A model generated the notes under the pieces. The model searched no databases, had not been told where the DNA came from, and was given only the letters and a program-made list of their open reading frames with translations. Below, piece by piece: positions 18,279 through 26,241 of a stretch of 64,000 nt of DNA; position 1 is the stretch's first letter; every line of letters begins with the position of its first letter. Origin of the DNA: DASVWZ01 sp963708575. GTDB lineage: Bacteria > Acidobacteriota > Terriglobia > Terriglobales > Acidobacteriaceae. The position numbers and the translations under genes are program-made. The stretch lies in contig CAVPTB010000003.1 in NCBI GenBank assembly GCA_963708575.1, positions 868,001 to 932,000 of the forward strand, written 5' to 3'.

Positions 18279-18775
18279 CTACATTCGCCTCGTCGCCGGA
18301 CCCATCTCAGCCTCCACCGGTTCGCTCGCACTCTCGTCCTGCGCCTCAAGGCACTCCGTCGCTTTCCGCAGCAGATGCCATGCCTCCCGATATTCTTCAT
18401 ACCTCCCTTCGCGTTCCGATGTGCACAGCGAAACCGATGCCACTCCGCGAATCACCTTCGCCGGAATGATGTACCAGGCGTCCTCCCGGATCACATAAAC
18501 CGCCAGAAAATCGAAAGCCCCGGCTCGATACCGTGCATTGTTGCTCTTCACCGAGCCGATATATCCCCTTCCGCTCTCTACCGCCGCCATAGTGCATTTC
18601 ACCTGCCCCCCACAAACTTTCCCGGAAGCCCCACCACGCAATCAAAGCTGTTCGAGTCGCCAATTGGTTTGCTCACAGGCAGCCCGTTCTCCGGGGCCGC
18701 GCCACAAAAACCGACTCCGCCCACTCCCCCCCGCCGCTTGTTGTCCTCGATAATCTTCGTTCTCCGCTTTTCCAT
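18279..18775 (-). pseudogene. PD-(D/E)XK endonuclease-like protein, frameshifted
   Basis: Joining three frames gives about 165 aa of the family often labelled group I intron-associated PD-(D/E)XK endonuclease. Visible pieces are MEKRRTKIIEDNKRRGEW, then NGLPVSKPIGDSNSFD (the PD motif region), then QVKCTM (the ExK-type strand), and FDFLAVYVIREDAWYIIP with a closing RYEEYREAWHLLRK. The breaks lie at a 7-C run (18727-18733, one C too many), near 18691-18700 (one base short), and at a 6-C run (18606-18611, where 4 or 7 would restore frame). All are homopolymer-associated, so sequencing error is as likely as decay. Such small genes are frequent in Acidobacteria, and their role is unknown. Confidence 0.65.
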
Positions 18776-19071
18776 CGCGCCCCGATTCCAATTCTTTCTC
18801 TCCGCCAGCCGCAGAACGCCGGCCACAGAAAAAATAGGCGGCAATCCAATCGCGGACGCCGCCCAACTCTCTATTCGACCTCTTCCGCAAACCCAGATGC
18901 AAACAAATTCCGCCAGAAACCAAAAAACTTCCCAAAACGGAAGGGTTCCAGACGCCGATCATACCAACCGGGAAGGCCCGAAAACAGTCGTGCCGGATGC
19001 CCCCTGTTTCGTTTTTCGAGACTGGGTTTTTTTGAAAGGGCAACAATGACACCCGTTGAAAGCAACCTGAC
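18776..19071. other. non-coding stretch upstream of the ArsR-SRPBCC promoter
   Basis: Roughly 300 bp between the PD-(D/E)XK remnant and the ArsR-type promoter. A + strand open frame covers it and the remnant, but its composition (Pro/Ser/Arg rich, no motif) marks it as antisense noise. I see nothing else in it. Confidence 0.4.
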
Positions 19072-19126
19072 TTGACATGCAAGTAGAAACTTGCCTATTA
19101 TTAATAGGCAAGTAAGTGCTTGCATG
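19072..19126 (+). promoter_or_regulatory. sigma70-type promoter embedded in a 51-bp palindromic operator
   Basis: The -35 box TTGACA (19072-19077) and -10 box TATTAT (19096-19101) are 18 bp apart. They lie within a palindrome centred exactly on 19101. Inner arms are ACTTGCCTATTA (19089-19100) and TAATAGGCAAGT (19102-19113). Outer arms are CATGCAAG (19076-19083) and CTTGCATG (19119-19126), each separated from its inner arm by 5 bp. A dimer on the centre would cover the -10 box, so autorepression by the ArsR-type product just downstream is the natural reading. The predicted 5' leader is only about 16-25 nt. Confidence 0.8.
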
Positions 19127-19132
19127 TTTTAT

Positions 19133-19916
19133 ATGGCAGAGCTCCCTGACACCGATGTGCTGTTCAAAGCCTTGGCGGATCCCACCCGCCGCAAGCTGCT
19201 GGACCTGCTGCACGCACACGACGGCCGCACCCTCAACGACTTGTGCGAGCACCTGGACATGACCCGCCAGGGCGTGACGCAACACCTGAACCTGCTGGAG
19301 ATGGCGAACCTCGTCGCCACCGTGCGGCGCGGCCGCGAAAAGCTGCACTTCCTCAATCCGGTGCCGCTGCAGGAGATCTACGAGCGCTGGATTGCCAAGT
19401 TCGAAAAGCCGCGCCTCAAGGCGCTAGAGATCTTAAACGACGACTGGAGAAAACGAATGGCTAGATCAGCCTTTGTCTACGTAACCTACATCCGCACCAC
19501 GCCGGAAAAGTTGTGGTCGGCACTGACTGACGACGTGGAGTTCATGAAGCAATATTGGTTCGGCGTGCACTGCGAAAGCGAATGGAAGGCCGGGATCCTC
19601 GTGGAAGATGGTGCACCCCGATGGCAGTATCACCGACGCTGGCGAGATCGTAGAAGCCGATCCGCCAAAGCGGTTGGTCATTCGCTGGCGACACGAGAAA
19701 AAGCCGGAGCTCAAGGCCGAAGGCAACTCGCTCTGTACGATGGAAATCGAACCCAGCGGGACGGCGGTCAAGCTCTCCATCACCCACACCATCGAGCGCG
19801 AGCCTTCGCAGTTCATGACCGCAGTGTCCGGTGGCTGGCCAAAGATCATCTCCAATCTCAAGTCCCTCCTGGAGACCGGCTCCACCGTTCTCCAGGACCC
19901 ATATCCGGCAAAGTGA
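19133..19916 (+). CDS. ArsR-family regulator fused to an SRPBCC (AHSA1-like) domain, one frameshift
   Basis: The N-terminal winged helix (LFKALADPTRRKLLDLL, recognition helix MTRQGVTQHLNLLEMANL) covers residues 5-90. It is joined to an SRPBCC/AHSA1 ligand-binding domain that starts near FVYVTYIRTTPEKLWSALT. The frame breaks at 19592-19594, where GGG should read GG. Removing one G continues as SSWKMVHPDGSITDAGEIVE and gives a 260-aa protein ending at 19916. Fusions of this type are a known ArsR subfamily. The START-like domain presumably senses a hydrophobic ligand. The start is ATG 19133 or 19124. The hydrolase gene follows 13 bp later, so the pair is an autoregulated operon under the palindromic promoter. 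Confidence 0.82.
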
Positions 19917-19929
19917 GAGGACACGGAAA

Positions 19930-20703
19930 ATGACGATCGCATTTACGCTACGTATTGCCATCGCGGTTCTGATAGGGGCGGCCAGTGCAGCCGGTCAAAC
20001 CCGGCCCGCGCCGGTTGACGCGGTGAAGAACATCGTACTCGTGCATGGTGCGGCGACGGATGGCTCGGGATGGCGAGGCGTTCATGACATCCTGACCAAA
20101 GATGGATACCGCGTGAGCGTCGTCCAACAGCCTCTTACCGGCCTCGCCGATGATGTCGCCGCGACAAAACGCGTCATCGACCGGCAAGACGGCCCGGTGA
20201 TACTCGTCGGCCACAGCTATGGAGGCACGGTCATCACGGTTGCCGGTGCTGACCCGAGGGTGAGGGCGCTGGTATACGTTGCCGCCTTGCAGCCCGACGT
20301 CGGGGAAACGTCGAATCAGTTGCCAGCTTCCATGCCGGGGACGGTGCCGAGCGGCGACGTGCTGCTGACCAAGGATGGCTTCCTGTTCGTAGACCCAACG
20401 AAATTTGCGTTTGATGTCGCGGCTGATCTGCCTCCAGCGCAGGCAAAATACATGGCCGATTCGCAGATGCCGATAGCCGCGGCCGCGTTCGACACCGCAG
20501 TCACCGTGGCAGCCTGGCGCGACAAGCCCACCTACGCGATCGTGGCCACGGACGATCGCGTGCTCAATCCCAAACTGGCACGTTGGATGTACAAGCGTTC
20601 AAGGGCAAAAGTGAGCGAGGTCAAGTCCAGCCATTTGGTCTACATCTCCCACCCTGACGCTGTCGCCCGGGTCATCGAGACAGCCGCGCGCGCCATCAAG
20701 TAA
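19930..20703 (+). CDS. secreted alpha/beta hydrolase
   Basis: A 257-aa protein with a signal peptide (MTIAFTLRIAIAVLIGAASA) and an alpha/beta-hydrolase fold. The oxyanion segment is NIVLVHGAATDGSGW, the nucleophile elbow is GHSYGG (Ser), an acid is likely near VATDDRV, and the catalytic His is in KSSHLVYISHPD. Close relatives are annotated as EstC-like or salicylate-esterase-type hydrolases; the substrate is unknown. The start ATG 19930 follows GAGAGGACACGGAAA. It sits 13 bp behind the ArsR-SRPBCC gene, so its expression is probably controlled by that regulator. Confidence 0.87.
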   Translation: MTIAFTLRIAIAVLIGAASAAGQTRPAPVDAVKNIVLVHGAATDGSGWRGVHDILTKDGYRVSVVQQPLTGLADDVAATKRVIDRQDGPVILVGHSYGGTVITVAGADPRVRALVYVAALQPDVGETSNQLPASMPGTVPSGDVLLTKDGFLFVDPTKFAFDVAADLPPAQAKYMADSQMPIAAAAFDTAVTVAAWRDKPTYAIVATDDRVLNPKLARWMYKRSRAKVSEVKSSHLVYISHPDAVARVIETAARAIK

Positions 20704-20799
20704 GCAGCGGAGCGCCCCGACATGAGCGGCATGGCCTTGTGTGGAGCGGATATTCTTGTCCGCTTGCCTTTGCATGGGACGGACGCCGGATGCGCGGTG

Positions 20800-20830
20800 C
20801 CCCATGTCTCGTGATTTTCGAGACATGGGG
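20800..20830. repeat. 12-bp perfect palindromic intergenic repeat (copy 1)
   Basis: CCCCATGTCTCG (20800-20811), a 7-nt loop TGATTTT, then CGAGACATGGGG (20819-20830). A second copy with one arm difference lies at 25270-25300, also between genes. There is no run of T after it, so it looks like a dispersed palindromic repeat rather than a plain terminator. Confidence 0.75.
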
Positions 20831-20955
20831 AACAGATCATGCCCCTCAGCTCCAAAAAAAGAATATTCTATGAGAAACCCCGGTGCATTTTGCCCTCGCC
20901 CTTCGAAAAGTGATAACTCCCTAACGGATCATTGAATGATTGATAGGAGATATTC

Positions 20956-21315
20956 GTGACCAACCCATTGTTTCCTGGTCGAAGTTTCTTCCACGGCACT
21001 AAGGCCAAATTAAAACCAGGAGATCTCATCAAGGCAGGCTTCAATTCCAACTACGGTAGCAGTGCGACGGCTGCCTACGTTTATCTTTCAGGTACTCTAA
21101 ATGCCGCGATCTGGGGAGCAGAGTTGGCCCTTGGCGAAGAACCCGGCAGAATATACGTTGTTGAGGCGACCGGCCCTATTGAAGATGATCCCGACCTTAC
21201 TGACAAGAAGTACCCGGGCAATCCGACGTTGTCGTATCGCTCCCAGGACCCGCTTCGTGTGATAGGCGAGGTCATCGATTGGCAAGGCCATTCCGCCAAA
21301 AACTCAAAAACATGA
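20956..21315 (+). CDS. arr: rifampin ADP-ribosyltransferase (Arr)
   Basis: A 119-aa Arr protein, near the normal small size. It shows FFHGTKAKLKPGDLI (the H of the H-Y-D triad), SSATAAYVYLSGTLNAAIWG (Tyr) and DDPDLTDKKYPGNPT (Asp), with SYRSQDPLRVIGEVIDW at the end. Arr transfers ADP-ribose from NAD to the C23 hydroxyl of rifamycins and inactivates them; environmental homologues are common. The start is GTG 20956, preceded by TAGGAGA at 20944-20950. No integron or transposase is nearby, so this copy appears resident. It lies between a palindromic repeat and a frameshifted minus-strand gene. Confidence 0.92.
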   Translation: MTNPLFPGRSFFHGTKAKLKPGDLIKAGFNSNYGSSATAAYVYLSGTLNAAIWGAELALGEEPGRIYVVEATGPIEDDPDLTDKKYPGNPTLSYRSQDPLRVIGEVIDWQGHSAKNSKT

Positions 21316-21465
21316 AGGCCGCCGTTGAACGATCAAGGCAGCGTACGCTGAGGCCATCGAAGATTAGGCAGATGGTCCGCATGGGTTGGCGTTCCTTGGG
21401 CTAGCGAAAGTGCCTGTGACAATCCGACAGCCCGTGCGACCAAGCCAAGCTTGAGCACGAACCAG

Positions 21466-22066
21466 CTATTGCACTCGTTTGAGGTCTTGGATCCAATCCG
21501 TTTCCCACGTTTTCCCACCGTCGGTTGATTCAGCCTGCTCCCAGTGAGCATGAGGTGGGTGTGATCCCGGACCATATGAACCGTGTGCGGACAGGTTTCC
21601 CGTCTTCGGTATCGTCGTTCGCATAGAACGTTCCTACGCCATTGTGGAAACTGCCTATCACGGGCGGGCCTATGGGCGCGAGCGGCTTCCTGCTGTCCAT
21701 CCACCAGATCGACCATTGCCCCGACTTGGCGTCGAACGATCGCGGAGCTACGCCGCGGTAAGTGCCGCCCGGAACTTCGAACACGGTGTCGTCGACATTC
21801 GCGTAGCCACCCATCAGCGGCTGGCTGAATAATGTCCCTTCGAATTCGATCCACTCGTGACTGTTGACGAGGCGATACTTCAGCTTTCGATGATGGACTT
21901 GCCAGTGTCCGAACAAAAAATCGAAGTCATGCAGTCCCGGCACTGCACTTTCTGCATGACCAGTATCTGCTCCCGAACCAGGGGAGGACTGCGCGACAGA
22001 TAGCCCGGACGCCATTAGGCCCAGAATCAGCCATACCGTTACAGCCATGCGCTTACCTATTTGCAC
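21466..22066 (-). CDS. secreted DUF1579-like protein, one frameshift near the 3' end
   Basis: An exported protein with a signal peptide (MAVTVWLILGLMASGLSVAQ) and a lipocalin-like DUF1579-type domain: HDFDFLFGHWQVHHRK, then GSFHNGVGTFYANDDTEDG and RFIWSGITPT. The first frame stops at 21530. Shifting by one base near 21547-21552 continues as AHWEQAESTDGGKTWETDW to a TAG at 21466 and restores the expected C-terminus (199 aa). The extra base is not in an obvious homopolymer. Function unknown; members of the family often follow methyltransferase or stress genes, but here it stands alone. Confidence 0.72.
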
Positions 22067-22249
22067 GTTTGACTCCTTTTTCCCAACGAGCTCGTAATGC
22101 GCGCATCCCGCAGATGCACTTGGCCCAGTTCCTATGTCACAAACTCATCACCGAATTCACCAGTCTCACTAGACGACATGGGAACATTAGACGTAATACA
22201 ACTCAAAATGTTTAGCGAGGTTATCGAGATTTCCTTTTGATGAATTCCA

Positions 22250-22406
22250 ATCCTGTCATTTCGACCGAAGTGGAGTCACCCGCTTCGGGCGATTCTTCGA
22301 AGTGGAGAAACCTGCTTTCGTCCTCCATCGACCTAATCAGACTTTCCGTAGGCATTGCCTGCCCGTGGGATGCCCCATCCTTTCGCGCACTTTGCGAAAG
22401 AGTGGG
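22250..22406. repeat. intergenic repeat-like segment with imperfect hairpin
   Basis: The 395-bp gap before the tetR gene (22067-22461) holds no gene. Its middle resembles dispersed non-coding repeats of Acidobacteria: a CATTTCGACCGAAGTGGAG motif near 22257, and an imperfect hairpin at 22374-22406 with arms CCCATCCTTTCGC and GCGAAAGAGTGGG. The family link is from memory and was not checked. Confidence 0.45.
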
Positions 22407-22426
22407 AAATGGGATCAAATTTGGCC

Positions 22427-22455
22427 TTGACAACATTAGAGTACCTTCGTACTCT
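22427..22455 (+). promoter_or_regulatory. tetR promoter with overlapping operator (site 1)
   Basis: TTGACA (22427-22432), a 17-bp spacer and TACTCT (22450-22455) form a sigma70-like promoter. A perfect palindrome AGAGTAC-CTTC-GTACTCT (22438-22455) fills the spacer and -10 box. The expected transcription start falls on or next to the ATG at 22462, which implies a leaderless mRNA. The same palindrome recurs at 23065-23080 with the same spacing. Confidence 0.78.
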
Positions 22456-22461
22456 TACGCT

Positions 22462-23046
22462 ATGCGATACCCCCCGGAACACAAAGCGGAGAGTCACGAG
22501 AAGATTCTTTCCGTGGCTGCTCGCTCTTTCCGCGAGCGCGGCGGGGACAGCAGCGGCATCGGGACCGTGATGCAGAAGGTAGGCCTGCAAAAAGGGGGCT
22601 TCTACCGGCATTTTAAGAGCAAGGACGACCTGTTCGTCGAAGCGGTGGCACTGGCACTCGACGAAACGGGGAGGAGCATGGTGGAAGTTGCGAAGTCCGC
22701 GCCCGAAGGTCAGGCTCTGCGGGCGATCATCGAGCGATATCTGAGCGTGGGCCACGCAAATTCTCCGGGAACCGGTTGTGTACGCGCCTCCCTCGGGCCG
22801 GAACTCGCGCGGAAACCGGTAGCCGTGCGGAGAAGGATCGAGGCGTTGTTGGAAGCGTATCGTGAGCGGTTCCTGCCATTCGTGACCGGTCAGACGCGAG
22901 AAGAGAAACAAGCGAAGATCAGGTTGTTGTTCCCCAGCATGGCGGGAGTATTGATGATGGCCCGGGTTAGTTCGGACCCTCAGACGCGTGAGCACATCTT
23001 GATGGAGGCGAGAAGATTTTTCATAAAGAGCTTCGCTGAAGAGTGA
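22462..23046 (+). CDS. TetR family transcriptional regulator
   Basis: A 194-aa TetR protein. The HTH lies in the N-terminus (KILSVAARSFRERGGDSSGI, then VGLQKGGFYRHFKSKDDLF). The C-terminal domain has the shape of AcrR/LmrA-like relatives that sense small hydrophobic molecules; the ligand is unknown. The start ATG 22462 is chosen because the homology begins there; the frame is open upstream to 22237 without family features. The gene is flanked by two copies of the palindrome GAGTAC-N4-GTACTC, one on its own promoter and one ahead of the next operon. It therefore probably represses both itself and the three downstream genes. Confidence 0.9.
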   Translation: MRYPPEHKAESHEKILSVAARSFRERGGDSSGIGTVMQKVGLQKGGFYRHFKSKDDLFVEAVALALDETGRSMVEVAKSAPEGQALRAIIERYLSVGHANSPGTGCVRASLGPELARKPVAVRRRIEALLEAYRERFLPFVTGQTREEKQAKIRLLFPSMAGVLMMARVSSDPQTREHILMEARRFFIKSFAEE

Positions 23047-23052
23047 TTTTTT

Positions 23053-23081
23053 TTGGTCCTAAAGGAGTACGTTCGTACTCT
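23053..23081 (+). promoter_or_regulatory. promoter and operator (site 2) of the TetR target operon
   Basis: Palindrome GAGTAC-GTTC-GTACTC (23065-23080), matching site 1. TTGGTC (23053-23058), a 17-bp spacer and TACTCT (23076-23081) reproduce the promoter geometry of site 1. It lies 44 bp before the ATG of the next gene. Confidence 0.75.
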
Positions 23082-23124
23082 AAAGAAGGACAGCGACACC
23101 AAAAATGAATCGAGAGGAAAACCA

Positions 23125-23532
23125 ATGAAATTCATGATCCCTTTGCTTATGGCAGTGCTTCCATCCATGTCCTTCGCGCAATCGCAACCCGAGGCTGGCC
23201 AAAGCTTGCCCAGCGGCGCCATACCTAAAACCACCGCAGTGTTTGTCATTCAGACTCCCAAGCAGGGCGTAACCGTTCAACAAGTCATGGCCCTGATTCC
23301 GGACGAGATTCAGGCAACGGTAAGACTCTATCTCGACGGGAAAATTCGCGAGTGGTATTCGCGCGGAGATGGCAAAGGCGTCATCTTGCTAGTGGATGCG
23401 AATACCGAGGACGAGGCGCGGGCCCTGATGGAAACGCTGCCGCTCGCGAAAGCACATTTGATGGATCACCAGTACATTCCCGTCGGGCCGCTGACGCCGC
23501 TAAGAATGCTGAACCCAGCTGCATTCCAGTGA
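23125..23532 (+). CDS. secreted muconolactone isomerase-like / dimeric alpha-beta-barrel protein
   Basis: A 135-aa protein with a signal peptide (MKFMIPLLMAVLPSMSFAQS). Its core resembles muconolactone delta-isomerase or YciI-like proteins: FVIQTPKQGVTVQQVMALIP, a central KIREWYSRGDGKGVILLVDA and a closing MDHQYIPVGPLTPLRML. No catalytic assignment is possible by eye, and a signal peptide is unusual for this fold. The start ATG 23125 follows GAGAGGAAAACCA. It is the first gene behind operator site 2, followed 52 bp later by the NmrA-like gene. Confidence 0.7.
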   Translation: MKFMIPLLMAVLPSMSFAQSQPEAGQSLPSGAIPKTTAVFVIQTPKQGVTVQQVMALIPDEIQATVRLYLDGKIREWYSRGDGKGVILLVDANTEDEARALMETLPLAKAHLMDHQYIPVGPLTPLRMLNPAAFQ

Positions 23533-23584
23533 CCTCGCGAAATGCCGCCGCTGCAGGACGAAGCAGCTTTAGAAGGAGACTGCC

Positions 23585-24754
23585 ATGATCAAGCCCAGAA
23601 TCATCGTGACTGGCGCGACCGGGAAGACGGGGAGCGTTGTCGTTAGCGAATTGCTCAAAGCCGGCTTTCCCGTTCGCGCCATGGTGCGCCGGGAAGATGC
23701 CCGGAGTGCGCGGATGAAAGCGCAAGGGGCAGAGATCGCAATCGCAGACATGAGCGATGTCGAGCGCGTTGCTGATGCGCTAAGGGACGTTCAGGGCGCC
23801 TATTATTGTCCGCCTCTCGATCCTTACATGATTCAGGGCGCGGTGGCGTTCGCGGTGGCCGCCAAGGAAGCCCGGCTCGAACACATCGTAGCCCTGACCC
23901 AGTGGCTCTCGAGTCCTTCTCATCCTTCGCTCATGACCCGCCAGCACTGGCTGGTCGACCGATTGTTTTCGATGACGCCCGGAGTCGCGCATACGATCGT
24001 CAACCCAGGCTTTTTCGCTGACGCGTATCTGCAGACGATTGGGTTGGCGGCGCATCTCGGCGTCTTCCCCTGGCTGTATGGCGAAAGTCGCAACGCGCCA
24101 CCCTCGAACGAGGACATCGCGCGAGTCGCCGTCGCAGCCCTGATCAATCCGGCGCGGCACGCCGGGAAGAGCTACCGCCCCACCGGACCGGAACTTCTCG
24201 GCGCGGAGGACATAGCCAGGGCGATCGGTCGGGCTCTTGGACGATCGGTCAGGGTTGTGCCGACCCCGACATGGCTGTTCATGAAGGGTGCACGGATGGC
24301 CGGCTTGCCTATCGATGTCTTGAGCAACGTGCGTTATTACATCGATGATCACAAGCGCGGTGCCTTTGAACTTGGTGCGCCGACGACCGATGTGCTCGAT
24401 GTGACGGGGCGCTCACCAGAGGACTTCGAGACGATCGCTCGTCGCTATGCGGCGCAACCCCGCAACCAGCGTACTCTTGGCAACTGGCTTCGAGAATTCG
24501 CACAGTTCATGATCGCCCCGCTCAGCCCTGGCTTCAATTTTGATCGCTACGATCGTGAACTGCGCCGTCCGTTCCCATCCCAGCCGCAGTTCGCGCCCGA
24601 ATCCAAGGTGTGGCGGCGCGAGCACGGCATCACCGACCCCGCCAAGTCTGCAGCGTCAGTCAACAACACGGCCACTTCTGCGCACCAGCCGCCCTCAATG
24701 GTTGGAATCTCAATAGGAGGAATTTATGCAAACCCAACTCGCTTTTTTCGTTAG
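23585..24754 (+). CDS. NmrA-like NAD(P)-binding protein
   Basis: A 389-aa atypical short-chain dehydrogenase of the NmrA/HSCARG type. The nucleotide-binding GATGKTGSVVVSELLKAGF is at the N-terminus, followed by VRAMVRREDARSARM. The usual Tyr-x-x-x-Lys is not evident, so it may act as a redox sensor or quinone-reductase-like enzyme rather than a dehydrogenase. The C-terminal 100 residues (from about FETIARRY) extend beyond the usual 280-300 aa. The last 29 bp overlap the next gene, which indicates translational coupling. It is the second gene of the presumed TetR-controlled operon. Confidence 0.83.
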   Translation: MIKPRIIVTGATGKTGSVVVSELLKAGFPVRAMVRREDARSARMKAQGAEIAIADMSDVERVADALRDVQGAYYCPPLDPYMIQGAVAFAVAAKEARLEHIVALTQWLSSPSHPSLMTRQHWLVDRLFSMTPGVAHTIVNPGFFADAYLQTIGLAAHLGVFPWLYGESRNAPPSNEDIARVAVAALINPARHAGKSYRPTGPELLGAEDIARAIGRALGRSVRVVPTPTWLFMKGARMAGLPIDVLSNVRYYIDDHKRGAFELGAPTTDVLDVTGRSPEDFETIARRYAAQPRNQRTLGNWLREFAQFMIAPLSPGFNFDRYDRELRRPFPSQPQFAPESKVWRREHGITDPAKSAASVNNTATSAHQPPSMVGISIGGIYANPTRFFR

Positions 24755-25235
24755 CATCGCATTCAGCTTGATCGCGTGGGGAATCGTCGCCGCCCGATAC
24801 ATCTGGCCGGAACTCCGCCTCCGGCCACGGGCCGAAGCGTTGCGGCCTCTGCTCATCTTCCACAGCTTCCGCTTCATCGGGTTAGCGTTTCTGGTGCCAG
24901 GAGTCGTCTCGCCTGACCTGCCATCTGCCTTCGCGCGCTCCGCCGCCTATGGGGACTTGGTAGCGGCGATACTCGCCTTGCTTGCGCTGATATCGCTGCC
25001 CAGTGCATCCGGCGTTGCCATCACATGGATCTTCAATCTCTGGGGTACAGCCGATCTCTTCAATGCGTTCTACCAGGCCAATCATGCTGGGCTCATGGCG
25101 GGGCAGTTGGGTGCCACATATTTCATTCCGACATTCATCGTGCCCTTACTGCTGATTACGCATGGACTCGGCTTCCGGATTCTTCTGCAACATCACAAGG
25201 TGTCCACAGTACAGCAAAGCCGGCACGCAGCATAA
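24726..25235 (+). CDS. integral membrane protein, unknown function
   Basis: A 169-aa protein with about four or five hydrophobic helices: LAFFVSIAFSLIAWGIVAA, LIFHSFRFIGLAFLVPGVV, LVAAILALLALISLP, GVAITWIFNLWGTADLF and FIPTFIVPLLLITHGLGF. I do not recognise a named family. A strong AGGAGG precedes the ATG at 24726, inside the 3' end of the NmrA-like gene. It is the last gene of the TetR-flanked operon. The palindromic repeat 35 bp downstream may act at its 3' end. Confidence 0.75.
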   Translation: MQTQLAFFVSIAFSLIAWGIVAARYIWPELRLRPRAEALRPLLIFHSFRFIGLAFLVPGVVSPDLPSAFARSAAYGDLVAAILALLALISLPSASGVAITWIFNLWGTADLFNAFYQANHAGLMAGQLGATYFIPTFIVPLLLITHGLGFRILLQHHKVSTVQQSRHAA

Positions 25236-25269
25236 ATCAGTATGGTTGAAGTGAGCGTCTCGACGGGTG

Positions 25270-25390
25270 CCCCACGTCTCGTGGTTTTCGAGACATGGGG
25301 ACTGTTCTGAAACCGGGGCCACGAAGATGCGGGCATCAGTTACAGCGCCTGCCCGGCGGGTGGCCCACTCAAGCCCAGGTTTGGCTTGAG
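25270..25390. repeat. palindromic intergenic repeats (copy 2 and a second hairpin)
   Basis: The 272-bp gap 25236-25507 contains no gene. CCCCACGTCTCG (25270-25281), a 7-nt loop and CGAGACATGGGG (25289-25300) match the repeat at 20800-20830, with one mismatch in the stem. A second hairpin has arms CTCAAGCC (25368-25375) and GGCTTGAG (25383-25390). Confidence 0.7.
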
Positions 25391-25507
25391 CGGGGCAATC
25401 AGTACAAATCTGTTCAATGAGTGATCGGCGATTCACCACTTGTTGTAGATTTCCGGACGTGCCACTGCTTCCGCCGGGCATGAGAGGATTTAATCGCGGC
25501 ACTCGCA

Positions 25508-26200
25508 TTATCCGAGCAGGAATCCGACGGCATCCGTGAGCAGATGGGCGATCATATTGGCGCCAAGGTCGCGTCGCCATAAGTAAAGGCCGGTGAGAAT
25601 AACTCCTCCGAATCCTGCAATCATAAGGTGTGCCCAACCCCAATAACCTAGATGTTCGACGGTAAACGCTACGAAAGAGATTGCCGCCGCGCCCCATCGC
25701 GATCCGAGAATATCTGTCAGGCGTTCTATCGCAAAACCTCGGAAATACATCTCCTCAAAGACCGCCGCGCGCAGGACGATCAGGACGCGAAGCCAAAACG
25801 GCAATGCAGTGACTGCGGCCATCCCGGGTTCGCTGGCGGAAAGTCCTAAAGCCGGATAGACGACCATGTAGATAAAAGCCATACCTCCAACCATGACCAA
25901 GGCTCCCAGGACCCCGAAAGTAGCTGTCTTCCAGTTTGGCCGCTCCAGTCCGATGGAAGAGAGCGGACGGCGCTCCACCAGGAGAATATAGGCAAGCAGC
26001 ACGAGGGTGAGCGCCCAAAATACAACTTCGCGCCACCCCTGCGCAGCCAGGCTTTCTCCATGAACCAGCCAGTTGGGAAGCGGCAGGGAAAGGATCACCA
26101 TCAACGCGGCCGCGCCCACCGATCTCGCCAGAGATCGCCGGACAGGTCGGGGGTCGGAGACGGTAGCCGACGCTTGTGGCGCAAGTTCTTTGGCAGGCAT
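25508..26200 (-). CDS. CPBP family intramembrane glutamic endopeptidase (CAAX protease-like)
   Basis: A 230-aa membrane protein with six or more hydrophobic segments and the CPBP/Abi motifs. Motif 1 is EEMYFRG (the catalytic Glu-Glu-x-x-x-Arg), motif 2 is FVAFTVEHLG (Phe-x-x-x-His) and motif 3 is NMIAHLLTDA. Such proteases process or protect small membrane-acting peptides in some systems; here the substrate is unknown. The gene is transcribed divergently from a TetR regulator with 77 bp between the start codons, so that regulator probably controls it. Confidence 0.87.
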   Translation of the reverse strand: MPAKELAPQASATVSDPRPVRRSLARSVGAAALMVILSLPLPNWLVHGESLAAQGWREVVFWALTLVLLAYILLVERRPLSSIGLERPNWKTATFGVLGALVMVGGMAFIYMVVYPALGLSASEPGMAAVTALPFWLRVLIVLRAAVFEEMYFRGFAIERLTDILGSRWGAAAISFVAFTVEHLGYWGWAHLMIAGFGGVILTGLYLWRRDLGANMIAHLLTDAVGFLLG

Positions 26201-26241
26201 GAATGCTCCTTAAGTGGACTGATCTCCACTGCCGAAAAGAA

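Noticed and set aside
18216..19049. Plus-strand open frame of about 277 codons
   Set aside because: It runs antisense to the PD-(D/E)XK remnant, is rich in Pro, Ser and Arg, and lacks any fold signature.
20956..21315. arr as a mobile resistance cassette
   Set aside because: No attC site, integrase or insertion sequence is adjacent; chromosomal arr homologues are common in soil bacteria.
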